From Verrucomicrobiia bacterium (GTDB taxonomy: Bacteria > Verrucomicrobiota > Verrucomicrobiia > Verrucomicrobiales > DEV007): DNA of 40,810 nt. The translations under genes and the position numbers were made by a program. The DNA lies in the NCBI GenBank assembly GCA_030425385.1, contig JAUIAH010000050.1, positions 1 to 40,810 on the forward strand. The letters are read 5' to 3'. Numbering within the stretch: the stretch's first letter is position 1; each line of letters begins with the position of its first letter. Under the pieces are notes generated by a model, which was not told the DNA's origin, ran no database searches, and worked only from the letters and a program-made list of their open reading frames with translations. This document shows positions 15,527 to 24,444 of this stretch, piece after piece.

Positions 15527-16260
15527 GCCTTGCCGATACCTATTTCAAGACCGTGCATGATCAGTTAGACGCCATCGCGCGCTCACAACGCCCTATCATT
15601 GCGCAAGTGGCGGAACACGTGTCTGCATGTTTGTTGGAGAATCGCTGGTGGTATCTCTTCGGAACGGGGCACTCACACATGCTCGCAGAAGAACTATTCT
15701 ATCGCGCAGGAGGGCTCCCTTGTATCCGGCCGATTCTTTGTCCTGATCTCATGCTGCACGAATCAGCGGTAACGTCCACAATGAAGGAACGTCAATTGGA
15801 GCGGGCAGCCTCCATCCTGAAAGCGTATCCCATGCAGGCTGACGACCTCCTTCTCATTGCTTCCAATTCTGGACGAAACGCTGTCCCGGTCGAACTCGCC
15901 AAACAAGCGTTAGAGCGAGGCGTCCGCGTCGTCGCCCTGGTGAATCGGCGGCACAGTGAACAGTATCCGTCCAGACATCCGTCCGGGAAGACGTTGGCGG
16001 ACCTGGCTGAGATGGTTCTCGACAATGGCGGTGTCCCCGGCGATGCCTGCGTATCGTTGCCCGAAACGGACATCCGCATCGGTGGCGCCTCGACCATCAC
16101 TGGCGTGATGCTGCTCCAGATGATTGCCTGTGAGGCCGTGGAGAAGGCCATGGCGTCTGGCTGGAAACCAGAGGTCTTTCAAAGCGCCAATGCCGGCCGA
16201 GAAGAGGCAAATGCGCAGATCCTCGCGCGTCTACGGAGGGCTGAGGTGCGTCATTTGTGA
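15523..16260 (+). CDS. SIS-domain sugar-phosphate protein (UPF0309-like)
   Basis: A 245-residue product with one SIS domain (about 35-180). The phosphosugar-binding parts are W-Y-L-F-G-T-G-H-S-H and L-L-I-A-S-N-S-G-R-N-A-V-P; the end is A-N-A-G-R-E-E-A-N. It matches the stand-alone UPF0309-type SIS proteins rather than MurQ or GlmS. Last gene of the amino-sugar operon, where it could bind or isomerise the sugar phosphate made by the kinase. Neither a NagA deacetylase nor a NagB deaminase is encoded nearby, so the downstream chemistry is open. Confidence 0.75.
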   Translation: MSLADTYFKTVHDQLDAIARSQRPIIAQVAEHVSACLLENRWWYLFGTGHSHMLAEELFYRAGGLPCIRPILCPDLMLHESAVTSTMKERQLERAASILKAYPMQADDLLLIASNSGRNAVPVELAKQALERGVRVVALVNRRHSEQYPSRHPSGKTLADLAEMVLDNGGVPGDACVSLPETDIRIGGASTITGVMLLQMIACEAVEKAMASGWKPEVFQSANAGREEANAQILARLRRAEVRHL

Positions 16261-16273
16261 AGAAGCGCCGCGA

Positions 16274-18124
16274 TCAATCGTTCTTCTTGTCTTTGCTAGG
16301 ATCGAAGAAGATACGGATATCGGGCTCTTCCGTCCCACCGATGACCTGTTGCGCGCGGATCAGAGCATCGCGCGTCGAAAGGTTGGGATTGCGAGGGTCA
16401 TTCAGGAAGACATTGCGGTCTTGCTTCTCTGTCCGGTAGGGTTCGGGATCATCGTCCAATACGTCTAGCAACCCACTATTCTTAAGCACTTGATAGACAG
16501 CCTGACTGGCACCGCTGATGAGTAGGAGTCGATCACGAGAACGCATGAACGTAATCAGTTCTTCGAGTGCCATGACGCTGGTGGCATCGAGGTGACGCGC
16601 ATTCTTGAGGCGCAGGATAATCACTTTGATATTGGCGTCCGCACAGACGTGCTGGATCTGCGTGCGGAAGAGTTCCGCTGCCCCAAAGAACAACTCGCCT
16701 TCGACGTGGACAATACTGATCGCGGAACGTTCCTCGCGCTTCTCAGCTTCGGCTAATTGACCCTCCTGATTGAATTCGTATTCTGCGAGATGCGGCTTAC
16801 TCGCTTTCTTGAGGTAGAGCGCAATGGATACTGCAGTGCCCAGAAAGATGGCAATGTCGAGGCGTGAAACCAAGGCGGCTGCCATGGTGACCGTAAGCAC
16901 GGCGGCATCTGAACCCGTGGCATTAAGACAGATGCGAATGCTGCGCGGATTGATCAAGGTGATGGCCACACAAATGACCAAGGCAGCCAAGCTGGCCTTG
17001 GGAATGTAGCCCAAATAACGGCTCAGCAAGACGACACCCACCAAGCAGATGATGCCGCTGTAGACGCTACTCAGACGCGTGACCGCTCCCGAGGTGTAGT
17101 TCAAGGCCGAACGCGTGAGAGAGCCAGATGCTGGCATTCCGCTGAGCACGGACCCTGCCATATTAGCCAAACCCACACTCAGCATGTCCTGGTTGAGATT
17201 GGAATGTTCACCTGTCTGTCCTGCCAAGGTCTTAGACATGACGGACGTTTCCAGAGAAGCCAGAAAGGCGACCCCCAGTGCCGTGCCGAAGAGTAAGCTG
17301 ATGGCATCGAACAGTTGCCAGCCACCCAACGTCGGCATGGTCGGGACGAGGTCCACCAAAGTGAACCCCTCATCGCCCCGGAAATCGGCGTAGGCAAATT
17401 GGCTGGGCAGGTAGTGATGGATCACGGCGGCGAGGATGGTGACAACCACTAGCGTCGTGGGGAAAGCCAAGCGCCGGATCCAATGCCGCAGGGTGAAATA
17501 CACCGCAGCCGTCACCACCCCGATGGCGAGTGGCTGCCATTGCAATTCCTGAATCTTGGCGCCCAACCCTGAAATCACACTGACAAAGGTCCCACCAACG
17601 CTTTCAATCCCTAACACATGCTTGAGCTGATTGGCAATGATCAGGACCGCAGCTCCCGAGATATAGCCCACGACGACACTCCGACTGATGTACTGAACCA
17701 AATCGGCCACTCTGAGAAAGGCGCCCGCGACCAGAATCATCCCGACCAGAAAGACGAGCAATGGCATCAATGCCAGGACCTGGCTCTCTCCGCCAAACAA
17801 GTCACTGCGGCTGAACAAGGTGGACGCGACCAGGAACGCGGTTGCATTGGTGGGGCCCAGAACGGTATAGGGAGATCCTGCAAACATGGGCGCGACGATG
17901 GCGGCCACGATAGAGCACGTGATGCCGTAATAGATGGGCAAATCGGCGAGGAGTGCGTATGCCATGCCCTGCGGAATGGCTAACAACGCAACATTGATTG
18001 CGGCTTTTAAATCCGCGCCCGCACGGCCACCGTTGTAGCCTCGGAAGGCCTTCACCATGGGGAACCACTCCAGGTCGTTGTCGACGAGGAGGCGTTTCAA
18101 TTGGCGAAAGAGCGGACCAAGCAT
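16274..18124 (-). CDS. SulP-family anion permease with STAS domain
   Basis: A 616-residue membrane protein with about 11-14 TM segments in the first 430 residues. SulP features include A-I-P-Q-G-M-A-Y-A-L, the V-L-G-P-T-N-A-T signature and S-G-M-P-A-S-G-S-L-T-R-S-A-L-N. The cytoplasmic C-terminal part holds a STAS domain (I-V-H-V-E-G-E-L-F-F-G-A-A-E-L, then L-D-A-T-S-V-M-A-L). Such proteins carry sulfate, bicarbonate or other anions; which one cannot be told here. Convergent with the amino-sugar operon, with 13 nt between the stops. The membrane protein gene upstream ends 10 nt before this start, so the two are probably co-transcribed. Confidence 0.9.
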   Translation of the reverse strand: MLGPLFRQLKRLLVDNDLEWFPMVKAFRGYNGGRAGADLKAAINVALLAIPQGMAYALLADLPIYYGITCSIVAAIVAPMFAGSPYTVLGPTNATAFLVASTLFSRSDLFGGESQVLALMPLLVFLVGMILVAGAFLRVADLVQYISRSVVVGYISGAAVLIIANQLKHVLGIESVGGTFVSVISGLGAKIQELQWQPLAIGVVTAAVYFTLRHWIRRLAFPTTLVVVTILAAVIHHYLPSQFAYADFRGDEGFTLVDLVPTMPTLGGWQLFDAISLLFGTALGVAFLASLETSVMSKTLAGQTGEHSNLNQDMLSVGLANMAGSVLSGMPASGSLTRSALNYTSGAVTRLSSVYSGIICLVGVVLLSRYLGYIPKASLAALVICVAITLINPRSIRICLNATGSDAAVLTVTMAAALVSRLDIAIFLGTAVSIALYLKKASKPHLAEYEFNQEGQLAEAEKREERSAISIVHVEGELFFGAAELFRTQIQHVCADANIKVIILRLKNARHLDATSVMALEELITFMRSRDRLLLISGASQAVYQVLKNSGLLDVLDDDPEPYRTEKQDRNVFLNDPRNPNLSTRDALIRAQQVIGGTEEPDIRIFFDPSKDKKND

Positions 18125-18134
18125 TCGGGAAGGA

Positions 18135-18533
18135 TTAAGCGAGAGGGTCTTTGAAGAACCTCATCGCGAAGAAGAGGGCTGTCGTCAATGCGCAGCACGC
18201 AATCAAGGCCCAATAGAAATTCCACCTCATCTCCAGGAGTTTGGGCAGGACCAGGAACATGGGCAAGGTCGGCAGCACAAACCAGAACGTGGATGCGGAG
18301 TGACTGGCAATGCGGTTGGGCGAGGCCCCCTCCACCTGCATCCAGATCATGACGAGAATCGACGTGAATGGCAACGCCACGATGAGGGCCCCAATCTTCT
18401 CACTCCGCTTCACAATCTCTGAAACGGCGACAATGATCGCGACCGTCACCAAGGTCTTGACGACAAACATTGGCGAGAGATCCAATTGGGACCACCAAGA
18501 GGTAGCGCGTTCCGGTACTTCGTCAGCTGCCAT
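18135..18533 (-). CDS. DUF3147-like small membrane protein
   Basis: Start at 18533 (M-A-A-D-E-V-P-E-R), giving 132 residues; the frame runs up to 18620, but that would read through the hairpin at 18583-18609. M-F-V-V-K-T-L at 18470 is another option. Four hydrophobic segments are visible, including I-V-A-V-S-E-I-V-K-R-S-E-K-I-G-A-L and L-P-F-T-S-I-L-V-M-I-W, which fit DUF3147. Function unknown. Ten nt upstream of the SulP permease gene, it may modulate that transporter (inference from context only). Confidence 0.7.
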   Translation of the reverse strand: MAADEVPERATSWWSQLDLSPMFVVKTLVTVAIIVAVSEIVKRSEKIGALIVALPFTSILVMIWMQVEGASPNRIASHSASTFWFVLPTLPMFLVLPKLLEMRWNFYWALIACCALTTALFFAMRFFKDPLA

Positions 18534-18582
18534 CCCTTCACTATGAACACAGCCAGGCGCTTGTCTACGGGTAGACATGAAG

Positions 18583-18609
18583 AGACCTGGCCATGATGTG
18601 GCCAGGTCT
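18583..18609 (-). terminator. hairpin terminator after the three-repeat secreted protein
   Basis: A perfect 11-bp inverted repeat, AGACCTGGCCA / TGGCCAGGTCT, with a TGATG loop, 51 nt past the stop of the gene ending at 18660. There is no obvious T-run, so it may act with Rho or as an mRNA 3' end. A second small palindrome, GTCTAC-GG-GTAGAC, lies at 18563-18576. Confidence 0.55.
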
Positions 18610-18659
18610 GCGGTTCCCAATCAATGAGAGGGAGGAGGGAAAGCCTTGGAGCAAAGCAA

Positions 18660-20912
18660 TCAGTGAGTGAACACAAGATCGCTGATGGAGAACGAGAAGG
18701 TCTGCAACCCGTCTTGATACTGCGCTGGATCTGGATGCCCCGCGCGGTTGATCAGCGTCAGGTCCACGCGATCAATGGTGTCCGCCAGATGGATGGAAAT
18801 CACGCCCTGATCGCTGACATGTTGCCCTCCGTAAACCCCGACGATCTGACTTCCGTAATCTCCCGTGAGGACGTTGCCCTCACGCGTGAAAGCATCCCCT
18901 TCGTTGCTGTAAGTCGCGGCTCCCTGGGAGACGCCACCGAGAGATGTCGCAATCGTCATGATGTCTTGAGAGTTGAACCCATCGATCGGCTTGAGGAAGC
19001 CATTGATTCCGCCGAGGTCGAAATCAAGATTCTTCACAGGCTTATCGAACGTGATCGATACCTGGTAACTGGTCTCATCGCCTATGGCAACCGGGGGTGA
19101 CCCAGCAGACCCATCCGTGCCCCAGTAACCCCATACGCCGAAGACAACGTCATTGGCTTCATTCGTCACGATCTGCCATGCACCCGGCTCAGGCGTGGAT
19201 AATCCGTCAGGATCGCCCCAACGATCGATTTCCCATTTCCAATAGCCAAACTTGTCATCGGTCGTGCCCAGATGCTCGATCTCAATCGTGGCGGTGACTT
19301 CGCCATCTTGTGAGGCCACGCTGTAACTGCCGGGCTCGTTGTCGAAAGGCTCCTTAAACAGCGTCGTCCGCAGAGGATCCCAATCGATCATGGTTTGCGT
19401 GCCCGTGAGGAACGAAAGGTCGCCGAGCGAGAAGGACCAGTTCTGCGCGCCATCTGAAAAGAGACTGGGGACGGGATGCTCAGCGGTCGTGGTGAAGGTA
19501 AGATCCACCTGATCCACAGGCTCAGGGAATCGGAGATCGACGGTGCCCACATTGCTGTTGGCTTCAACATCATTCGTCTGGCCGCTCTCTGGGAACTCGC
19601 CATCAATGACGCCGTCCACCACGGGTAACTGCCCGTAGCGCCCCAAAGAAACGGGATTCGCCGCAGGCGCCCCGTTGAGGTAAGAACGCACAGTCATCCT
19701 ATCAATCGTATTATAAGCATCAGACAAAGCAGCATCAATGCTGTGGAGCGCAAAGCTCAGATCCGTCACGGGTTCCGCGAAATTCAGCACGAGTTGATAG
19801 GACGTCTGATCACCAAACGCTGTCGTTGATCCTGGCGTTCCATCGGACCCCCAGAAACCCCAAGGGGCCAGGACCACGTCATTGAAGGCGTTCGAAGGCA
19901 CCTGCCAACTTCCTGGCTCAAGCGTGTAGGTTCCGCTTGGATCTCCCCAGCGATCAATCTGCCACTGGGAATAGCTGAACTTATCTCCCGTGGTGAACGA
20001 GAAATTGAGATCAAAGGCGATGCCAGTGTCATCCGACGCATACACGTAGATGGCATCGGAATCATTGGTATAACCAGGCTTATCAAGCGTGGTCCGCAAT
20101 GGCTCCCACGCCAAGGTCGCGCGATCCAAAGGCAAGGCTTGCGTGAATGTCAGATCGCCCACGGAGATCGACCAGTTCTGTTCCCCTCCAGAAAAGGCAG
20201 CTGGGTCCGTATGGAGGGCTTCCGTACGGACGGCGATTTCAAGACGATCCACCTTATCATTGATCGAGACCGTTACGGATCCGTCGTCCGAGATTGGGTA
20301 GAATCCTGTGACGGAACCCATGGGCACGGCAGGATCCGCAGTGAGCACATTGCCACTCACACGGACACTGGCACCCGCGTCGGCGAAGGCGATCGATTCT
20401 CGGCGATTCGACGTGGCGAGGAACGCGTTAACCACCACCTGATCGCTCGCATTATTCCCATAGGTATCGATCAGCGCGTTGATCCCGTGAATCGGAAAGG
20501 AAAGGTCCGAAACAGGCTCTTCAAAGCGAATCTCAAGCACGTAACTCGTGGCATCCCCAGGATTCAGACCCACGCCTTCACTAAACCATTGCCCCCACAG
20601 ACCCAGGACCGGTGCATTCGCAGTATTGTTGGCAACTTGCCAGGAACCGACCGGTAGGAGGAAGCCAGCGGGATCCCCCCAGCGATCAATTTCCCACTTT
20701 GAATAGGTGTAGATGTCAGGAGACGTCCCTGCATGATGCATCCGAAAGCGCACATCTATCCCATCGTCCGAAGCGATGGTGAACTCACCTGCCGTCTCAT
20801 CGTAGCCGGGCTTGGACAAGGACTGGGCCAACGGGCCCCATGAAACGGTGTCGGCCTGACCCTTTCCAAGAAGGATGAGGAAGACCGCGAAAAGGGAGGG
20901 ATGATAGCGCAT
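18660..20912 (-). CDS. secreted three-repeat protein of unknown family
   Basis: A 750-residue product with a signal peptide (cut near G-Q-A-D). The rest is three tandem units of about 240 residues. Each unit has a start phrase W-x-P-L-R/A-x-x-L-x-K-P, then (K/Q)-W-(E/Q)-I-D-R-W-G-D-P, G-(S/A)-W-Q-(V/I), L/F-G-x-W-G, a T-S-Y-x-(V/L) strand followed by P-V-x-(D/N)-L-x-F, and an end phrase Q-N-W-S-(I/F)-S-(V/L)-G-D-L-(T/S)-F. Everything looks beta-rich, with no catalytic motif, sorting tag or TM helix after the signal. I do not recognise the family. It is monocistronic, with a 125-nt upstream gap and a hairpin after it. Confidence 0.75.
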   Translation of the reverse strand: MRYHPSLFAVFLILLGKGQADTVSWGPLAQSLSKPGYDETAGEFTIASDDGIDVRFRMHHAGTSPDIYTYSKWEIDRWGDPAGFLLPVGSWQVANNTANAPVLGLWGQWFSEGVGLNPGDATSYVLEIRFEEPVSDLSFPIHGINALIDTYGNNASDQVVVNAFLATSNRRESIAFADAGASVRVSGNVLTADPAVPMGSVTGFYPISDDGSVTVSINDKVDRLEIAVRTEALHTDPAAFSGGEQNWSISVGDLTFTQALPLDRATLAWEPLRTTLDKPGYTNDSDAIYVYASDDTGIAFDLNFSFTTGDKFSYSQWQIDRWGDPSGTYTLEPGSWQVPSNAFNDVVLAPWGFWGSDGTPGSTTAFGDQTSYQLVLNFAEPVTDLSFALHSIDAALSDAYNTIDRMTVRSYLNGAPAANPVSLGRYGQLPVVDGVIDGEFPESGQTNDVEANSNVGTVDLRFPEPVDQVDLTFTTTAEHPVPSLFSDGAQNWSFSLGDLSFLTGTQTMIDWDPLRTTLFKEPFDNEPGSYSVASQDGEVTATIEIEHLGTTDDKFGYWKWEIDRWGDPDGLSTPEPGAWQIVTNEANDVVFGVWGYWGTDGSAGSPPVAIGDETSYQVSITFDKPVKNLDFDLGGINGFLKPIDGFNSQDIMTIATSLGGVSQGAATYSNEGDAFTREGNVLTGDYGSQIVGVYGGQHVSDQGVISIHLADTIDRVDLTLINRAGHPDPAQYQDGLQTFSFSISDLVFTH

Positions 20913-20968
20913 GACTTTCAGATTTGATTACAGCTATCGCGACCATTCTTGGTATTGAGATATTGGTC

Positions 20969-20990
20969 AAAGTTTAATTCTAGAAACTTT
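20969..20990 (-). promoter_or_regulatory. inverted repeat upstream of the three-repeat secreted protein
   Basis: AAAGTTT and AAACTTT flank an 8-nt centre, about 57 nt upstream of the start at 20912, in an AT-rich gap (20913-21037). A second imperfect pair, GACCA (20941-20945) and TGGTC (20964-20968), lies between it and the gene. It could be an operator, or the end of the transcript from the PQQ operon, which runs in the same direction and stops at 21038. Confidence 0.35.
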
Positions 20991-21037
20991 ACTTAGTACG
21001 CACCAACTACTTCAGGCCGGTGATAGTTAACCCCACC

Positions 21038-22558
21038 TCAGGGGCGAAACGCGTAGATCTTCGCGTGCGTTCTCACATAGAGCGTGTTCGCACCGAGGGA
21101 TGGCGTGGCGTGGATCGGCTCGCCGAGATCCACTTGGTGGCGAATCTCAAAAGTATCCCCCGTGGAAACCACCGTCACCACGCCCTCATTTGAGGCGAGG
21201 TAGAGGTGATCGCCAGTGCACACAGGCGAGGCGCTGTAATGTCCCGAGGCACCGAGTCGTTTGCGGTAGATCGTCTTTCCATTGGCGGCGTCGACCACGC
21301 TCAGGACACCGCCATCACGCACGAGATAGAGGCGATTCTGATAGAACAACGGGGAAGGCACTTCCGGAATGTTGCGATGCAAGGCCCAGCTCACTTGGGA
21401 CGTCGTGACATCGCCCATCCCTCCTGGCCGGATCGCCATGAGGTTTGGTTTGCCACGATCAAAGCTCAAGTGATTGAGGAGTTCCTCTTTCGACCAGGCC
21501 CCATCCTCATCGCGATCGACCCATTTGAGAAAGCCATCGCGTCGTTCTTCACGTTTCTGAGGGTCCAATGGCAATGGGATGCCGAAACCGGGATGACCGA
21601 TTGGCAAATCAGGCCGGAGCGGAAAGGTGAAATCCCCTGACATTTCATCACGCTCGATCTTGCCATTGCCATTCTGATCGAAGGGCAGCAAGGCATTCCA
21701 GAAGGGCTCGCGATCTGGCTGCTCATCACTCACGCCACCTAACATAGCAGCAGAGACATAGACATGCCCATTCCCGACGACGGGCACCGCAATCGTCTCC
21801 CGCGAGAAACCATCCACGAACCACTTCTCCTCACCCGTATCGGGATCATATCCGTAGACGCGTCCTTGCCCAAGAACGACTAGCTCTTCTCCTCCATCGA
21901 ATGTGGGAACGATGCTAGGGGTCGACCATCCACTGCGGACCAAGGGGCGCGGCGTCTCCCAAACGGTCTCACCCGTTGCCCGGCGGATGGCTACCAACTT
22001 GGACGCTGTCAACTTGCTATCCGCAATGGTGCGCTCATCATCCAGCACGAGGATGAGATGCTCACCATGCGCAATGGGCGAGGTCGACATTCCATAGAGG
22101 CTCTGAGGTGTGGGAATGGCTCGGCGCCAGAGTTCTTTCCCCTCATGATCATAACACAACAACCCAAACGATCCGAAATAGACGATCACGCGTTCAGCAT
22201 CGACGAGAGGCGTGGATGCCGCCGGGCTACTCGTGGCATGCACTTTCTCCAGCGGGGCCTCGGGAGCCACCGCACGCCAGCGGCGATCTCCTGACGCTTT
22301 ATCAAAAGCCAGCGTGACGAGTGTCTTCCCCTTCTCCACGGCGGTGAGAAAGAGCGTCTCCTCTGAGAGCGCCAGCGAGGAATGTCCTGGAGGGACATCA
22401 ATGACCCAAGCCGCCGTATCCGGTGCGAATGTCGCAGGGGCGTGGCTCGCCGCGGCCACCCCCGATCCGTTGGGTCCACGAAATTGTCGCCAGTCAGCAG
22501 ACGCCTCGACACCACTCAGCCATCCCGCGAGTATTGCCCAGAGCCAGCGAGTGCTCAT
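21038..22558 (-). CDS. PQQ-like beta-propeller protein with EF-hand insert
   Basis: A 506-residue product with a signal peptide (cut near V-E-A-S). It opens with W-R-Q-F-R-G-P-N-G-S-G, usual for this family. PQQ-like strands repeat (V-A-I-R-R-A-T-G-E-T-V-W-E-T; Y-D-P-D-T-G-E-E-K-W; V-D-A-A-N-G-K-T-I-Y). Residues about 285-355 carry two EF-hand-like Ca loops: D-Q-N-G-N-G-K-I-E-R-D-E and D-R-D-E-D-G-A-W-S-K-E-E. No dehydrogenase active-site motif is visible; BamB-like scaffolds and many planctomycete and verrucomicrobial exported proteins share this fold. Second gene of a pair, 17 nt after the related propeller gene. Confidence 0.85.
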   Translation of the reverse strand: MSTRWLWAILAGWLSGVEASADWRQFRGPNGSGVAAASHAPATFAPDTAAWVIDVPPGHSSLALSEETLFLTAVEKGKTLVTLAFDKASGDRRWRAVAPEAPLEKVHATSSPAASTPLVDAERVIVYFGSFGLLCYDHEGKELWRRAIPTPQSLYGMSTSPIAHGEHLILVLDDERTIADSKLTASKLVAIRRATGETVWETPRPLVRSGWSTPSIVPTFDGGEELVVLGQGRVYGYDPDTGEEKWFVDGFSRETIAVPVVGNGHVYVSAAMLGGVSDEQPDREPFWNALLPFDQNGNGKIERDEMSGDFTFPLRPDLPIGHPGFGIPLPLDPQKREERRDGFLKWVDRDEDGAWSKEELLNHLSFDRGKPNLMAIRPGGMGDVTTSQVSWALHRNIPEVPSPLFYQNRLYLVRDGGVLSVVDAANGKTIYRKRLGASGHYSASPVCTGDHLYLASNEGVVTVVSTGDTFEIRHQVDLGEPIHATPSLGANTLYVRTHAKIYAFRP

Positions 22559-22575
22559 ACAGTCCTAACCAAAGC

Positions 22576-23835
22576 TTATTTGCCCAGGCAGTAGAGCATC
22601 TCCTGACGCTTGCCATCGTCGTCCACATGAGTGGTCCTGACATAGAGGCGATCGCCAACGATAGTTGGGGTGGCAAAGGTCTCGTCGCCCAATTGGCTCT
22701 CTGACAATTTCTCAAACGTATTGGGGTCGGCCTTGATCACGTAGTGAGTGCCCACTTCATTGACGATGTAGATGCGATCCCCCACAAGGACAGGCGACGC
22801 ACTGATCGGCCCTTTCAGTCGCTCCGCCCACATCTCCTTTCCATCAGTCGCCCGCCAGCAGTAGGCGATGCCGTTGTCATTGATCGCATAGACGTAACCA
22901 TCTTTGGTCAACATGCTCTGTTCGTAACACTTCTTGTTGTTCTCCCAGACCACCTCGCCGGTTCCCGCCCGCACCGCAGCGGTGATCTTCTTGGGATAGC
23001 CACCGCTTGCAAAGACGAGATCGCCGTCCCACACCACAGTCCCGCACGTTTGCGGAGCGGTTCCCCCTTTGCTCTCCCATAACAGTTTGCCATCCAGGGG
23101 ATTGTAGGCCGCAATGCGCTCAATCCCGCTGACCAGGATCTGGTCTTGGCCTCCAATCGTGGCCACCGTAGGCGAGGCATAATTGATGTCCGCAGGGCGC
23201 TGGGTGCGCCAAACCGGCTTGCCCGTTTGGCGATCAAAGGCTGCTAGAAAGCCAGCGTTCACCTGATCACCAATGACAATCACGGTGTCCCCATACACCA
23301 GGGGCGACGCTGCGTAGCCGAACTCATACTTCTTGGGCTCAAATGGACCCACGCGCTGTTCCCAGTCCTTCTTGCCATCCAAGGTCAACGCCACAAGATG
23401 AATCGTCTTGTCATTATAGAAATTGGCAAAGACGCGCTCGCCGTCGCACGCCACCGTAGAGGATGCGTGGGTGTTCTTGGCGTGAATCTTGGGTGGCAAC
23501 TGACCCTCGTTCACCTCAGTGAGCCAGAGTTGCTCGCCGCTCGCTCGATCAAAGGCCACCACCGCCTGTGTCTCATCGATCGCTGTGGCCAGAAAGATCT
23601 TGTCGCCGACAAGCGTGGGCGACGCATGGCCACGTCCCGGCACGGCCGTCTTCCAAATCACGTGCTGGTTTTCTGAAAACTCGAGGACGGGCTGCGCCTC
23701 TCCGGTGACTTTATTGTCACGTGTCGGTCCCCGCCACCAGGGCCAGTCCTGTTTGGGATCGATGGAGAGGTCTTCGGCAAATCCTGTGAAAGCAAGGATT
23801 CCCATGGCGACAGTCACAGCAGAGATCGATTTCAT
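22576..23835 (-). CDS. PQQ-like beta-propeller protein
   Basis: Start at 23835 (M-K-S-I-S-A) gives a normal signal peptide ending G-F-A-E; the frame reaches 23871. The mature protein begins W-P-W-W-R-G-P-T-R-D-N and has about seven PQQ-like blades: A-F-D-R-A-S-G-E-Q-L-W, A-F-D-R-Q-T-G-K-P-V-W, A-Y-N-P-L-D-G-K-L-L-W, A-V-R-A-G-T-G-E-V-V-W, and others. It lacks the EF-hand insert of its partner downstream. The pair probably arose by duplication. Function unknown; secretion and pairing suggest a common extracytoplasmic complex. Confidence 0.85.
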   Translation of the reverse strand: MKSISAVTVAMGILAFTGFAEDLSIDPKQDWPWWRGPTRDNKVTGEAQPVLEFSENQHVIWKTAVPGRGHASPTLVGDKIFLATAIDETQAVVAFDRASGEQLWLTEVNEGQLPPKIHAKNTHASSTVACDGERVFANFYNDKTIHLVALTLDGKKDWEQRVGPFEPKKYEFGYAASPLVYGDTVIVIGDQVNAGFLAAFDRQTGKPVWRTQRPADINYASPTVATIGGQDQILVSGIERIAAYNPLDGKLLWESKGGTAPQTCGTVVWDGDLVFASGGYPKKITAAVRAGTGEVVWENNKKCYEQSMLTKDGYVYAINDNGIAYCWRATDGKEMWAERLKGPISASPVLVGDRIYIVNEVGTHYVIKADPNTFEKLSESQLGDETFATPTIVGDRLYVRTTHVDDDGKRQEMLYCLGK

Positions 23836-23943
23836 GGCTGGGAGTAAAGCGCAGCGCTTGAGCGGTTTCAAGAAAGGCCGATCTGCCTTTGCAAGTTCGG
23901 CTTGATTCCCCCGCCAGGCTCCCTAGGGATGGGTGGTCATTCC

Positions 23944-24441
23944 ATGTACCGCGTTCTCGTATTTCTCATTCTGATGCTGACGTGGATGATCCTATCGGGC
24001 CACTTCGACGCCTTTCACCTCATTATGGGGGCCGTTTGCTCGGGGATCGTCACCTGGCTTTCATCTGATCTTCTCTTTGAAGATCGCTCCCTGAGTTTGC
24101 GGACGCGACTGCGGCAGTTGGCCAGGATTGCCAGTTACTTTGTCTGGCTCCTTGGGCAGGTGGTCCTCGCAAACATCTACACCTTGAAATTGGCACTCAG
24201 CCCAGGTGGGCTCGATGAGGTGGCGCCTCGTGTGGTCACGTTTAGGACGCATCTGAAGTCGGATTTCGCGAAATACCTTCTCGCGCAGTCGATCACCCTC
24301 ACCCCGGGGACGGTCACCGTGAAGATTGTGGGGGATGAATTTCACATCCACGCCATCAGTAAAGTAGCAGCCGACGGCTTGGATGGTTCCATGGAAGGCT
24401 GGATCAAGCATATCTTCGAACCCGAAGCCAGCGCGCGTTGA
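23944..24441 (+). CDS. mrpE: Mrp-type antiporter subunit E
   Basis: Start at 23944 (M-Y-R-V-L-V-F); the frame reaches 23902, but the added residues are not typical. 165 residues with two to three TM segments in the first ~75 (W-M-I-L-S-G-H-F-D, then Y-F-V-W-L-L-G-Q-V-V-L-A-N). The rest is a small cytoplasmic domain with the family's L-A-Q-S-I-T-L-T-P-G-T-V-T-V motif. MrpE is needed for full activity of Mrp Na+/H+ antiporters. First gene of a long operon; divergent from the PQQ pair, with about 108 nt between starts. Confidence 0.9.
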   Translation: MYRVLVFLILMLTWMILSGHFDAFHLIMGAVCSGIVTWLSSDLLFEDRSLSLRTRLRQLARIASYFVWLLGQVVLANIYTLKLALSPGGLDEVAPRVVTFRTHLKSDFAKYLLAQSITLTPGTVTVKIVGDEFHIHAISKVAADGLDGSMEGWIKHIFEPEASAR

Positions 24442-24444
24442 TCC

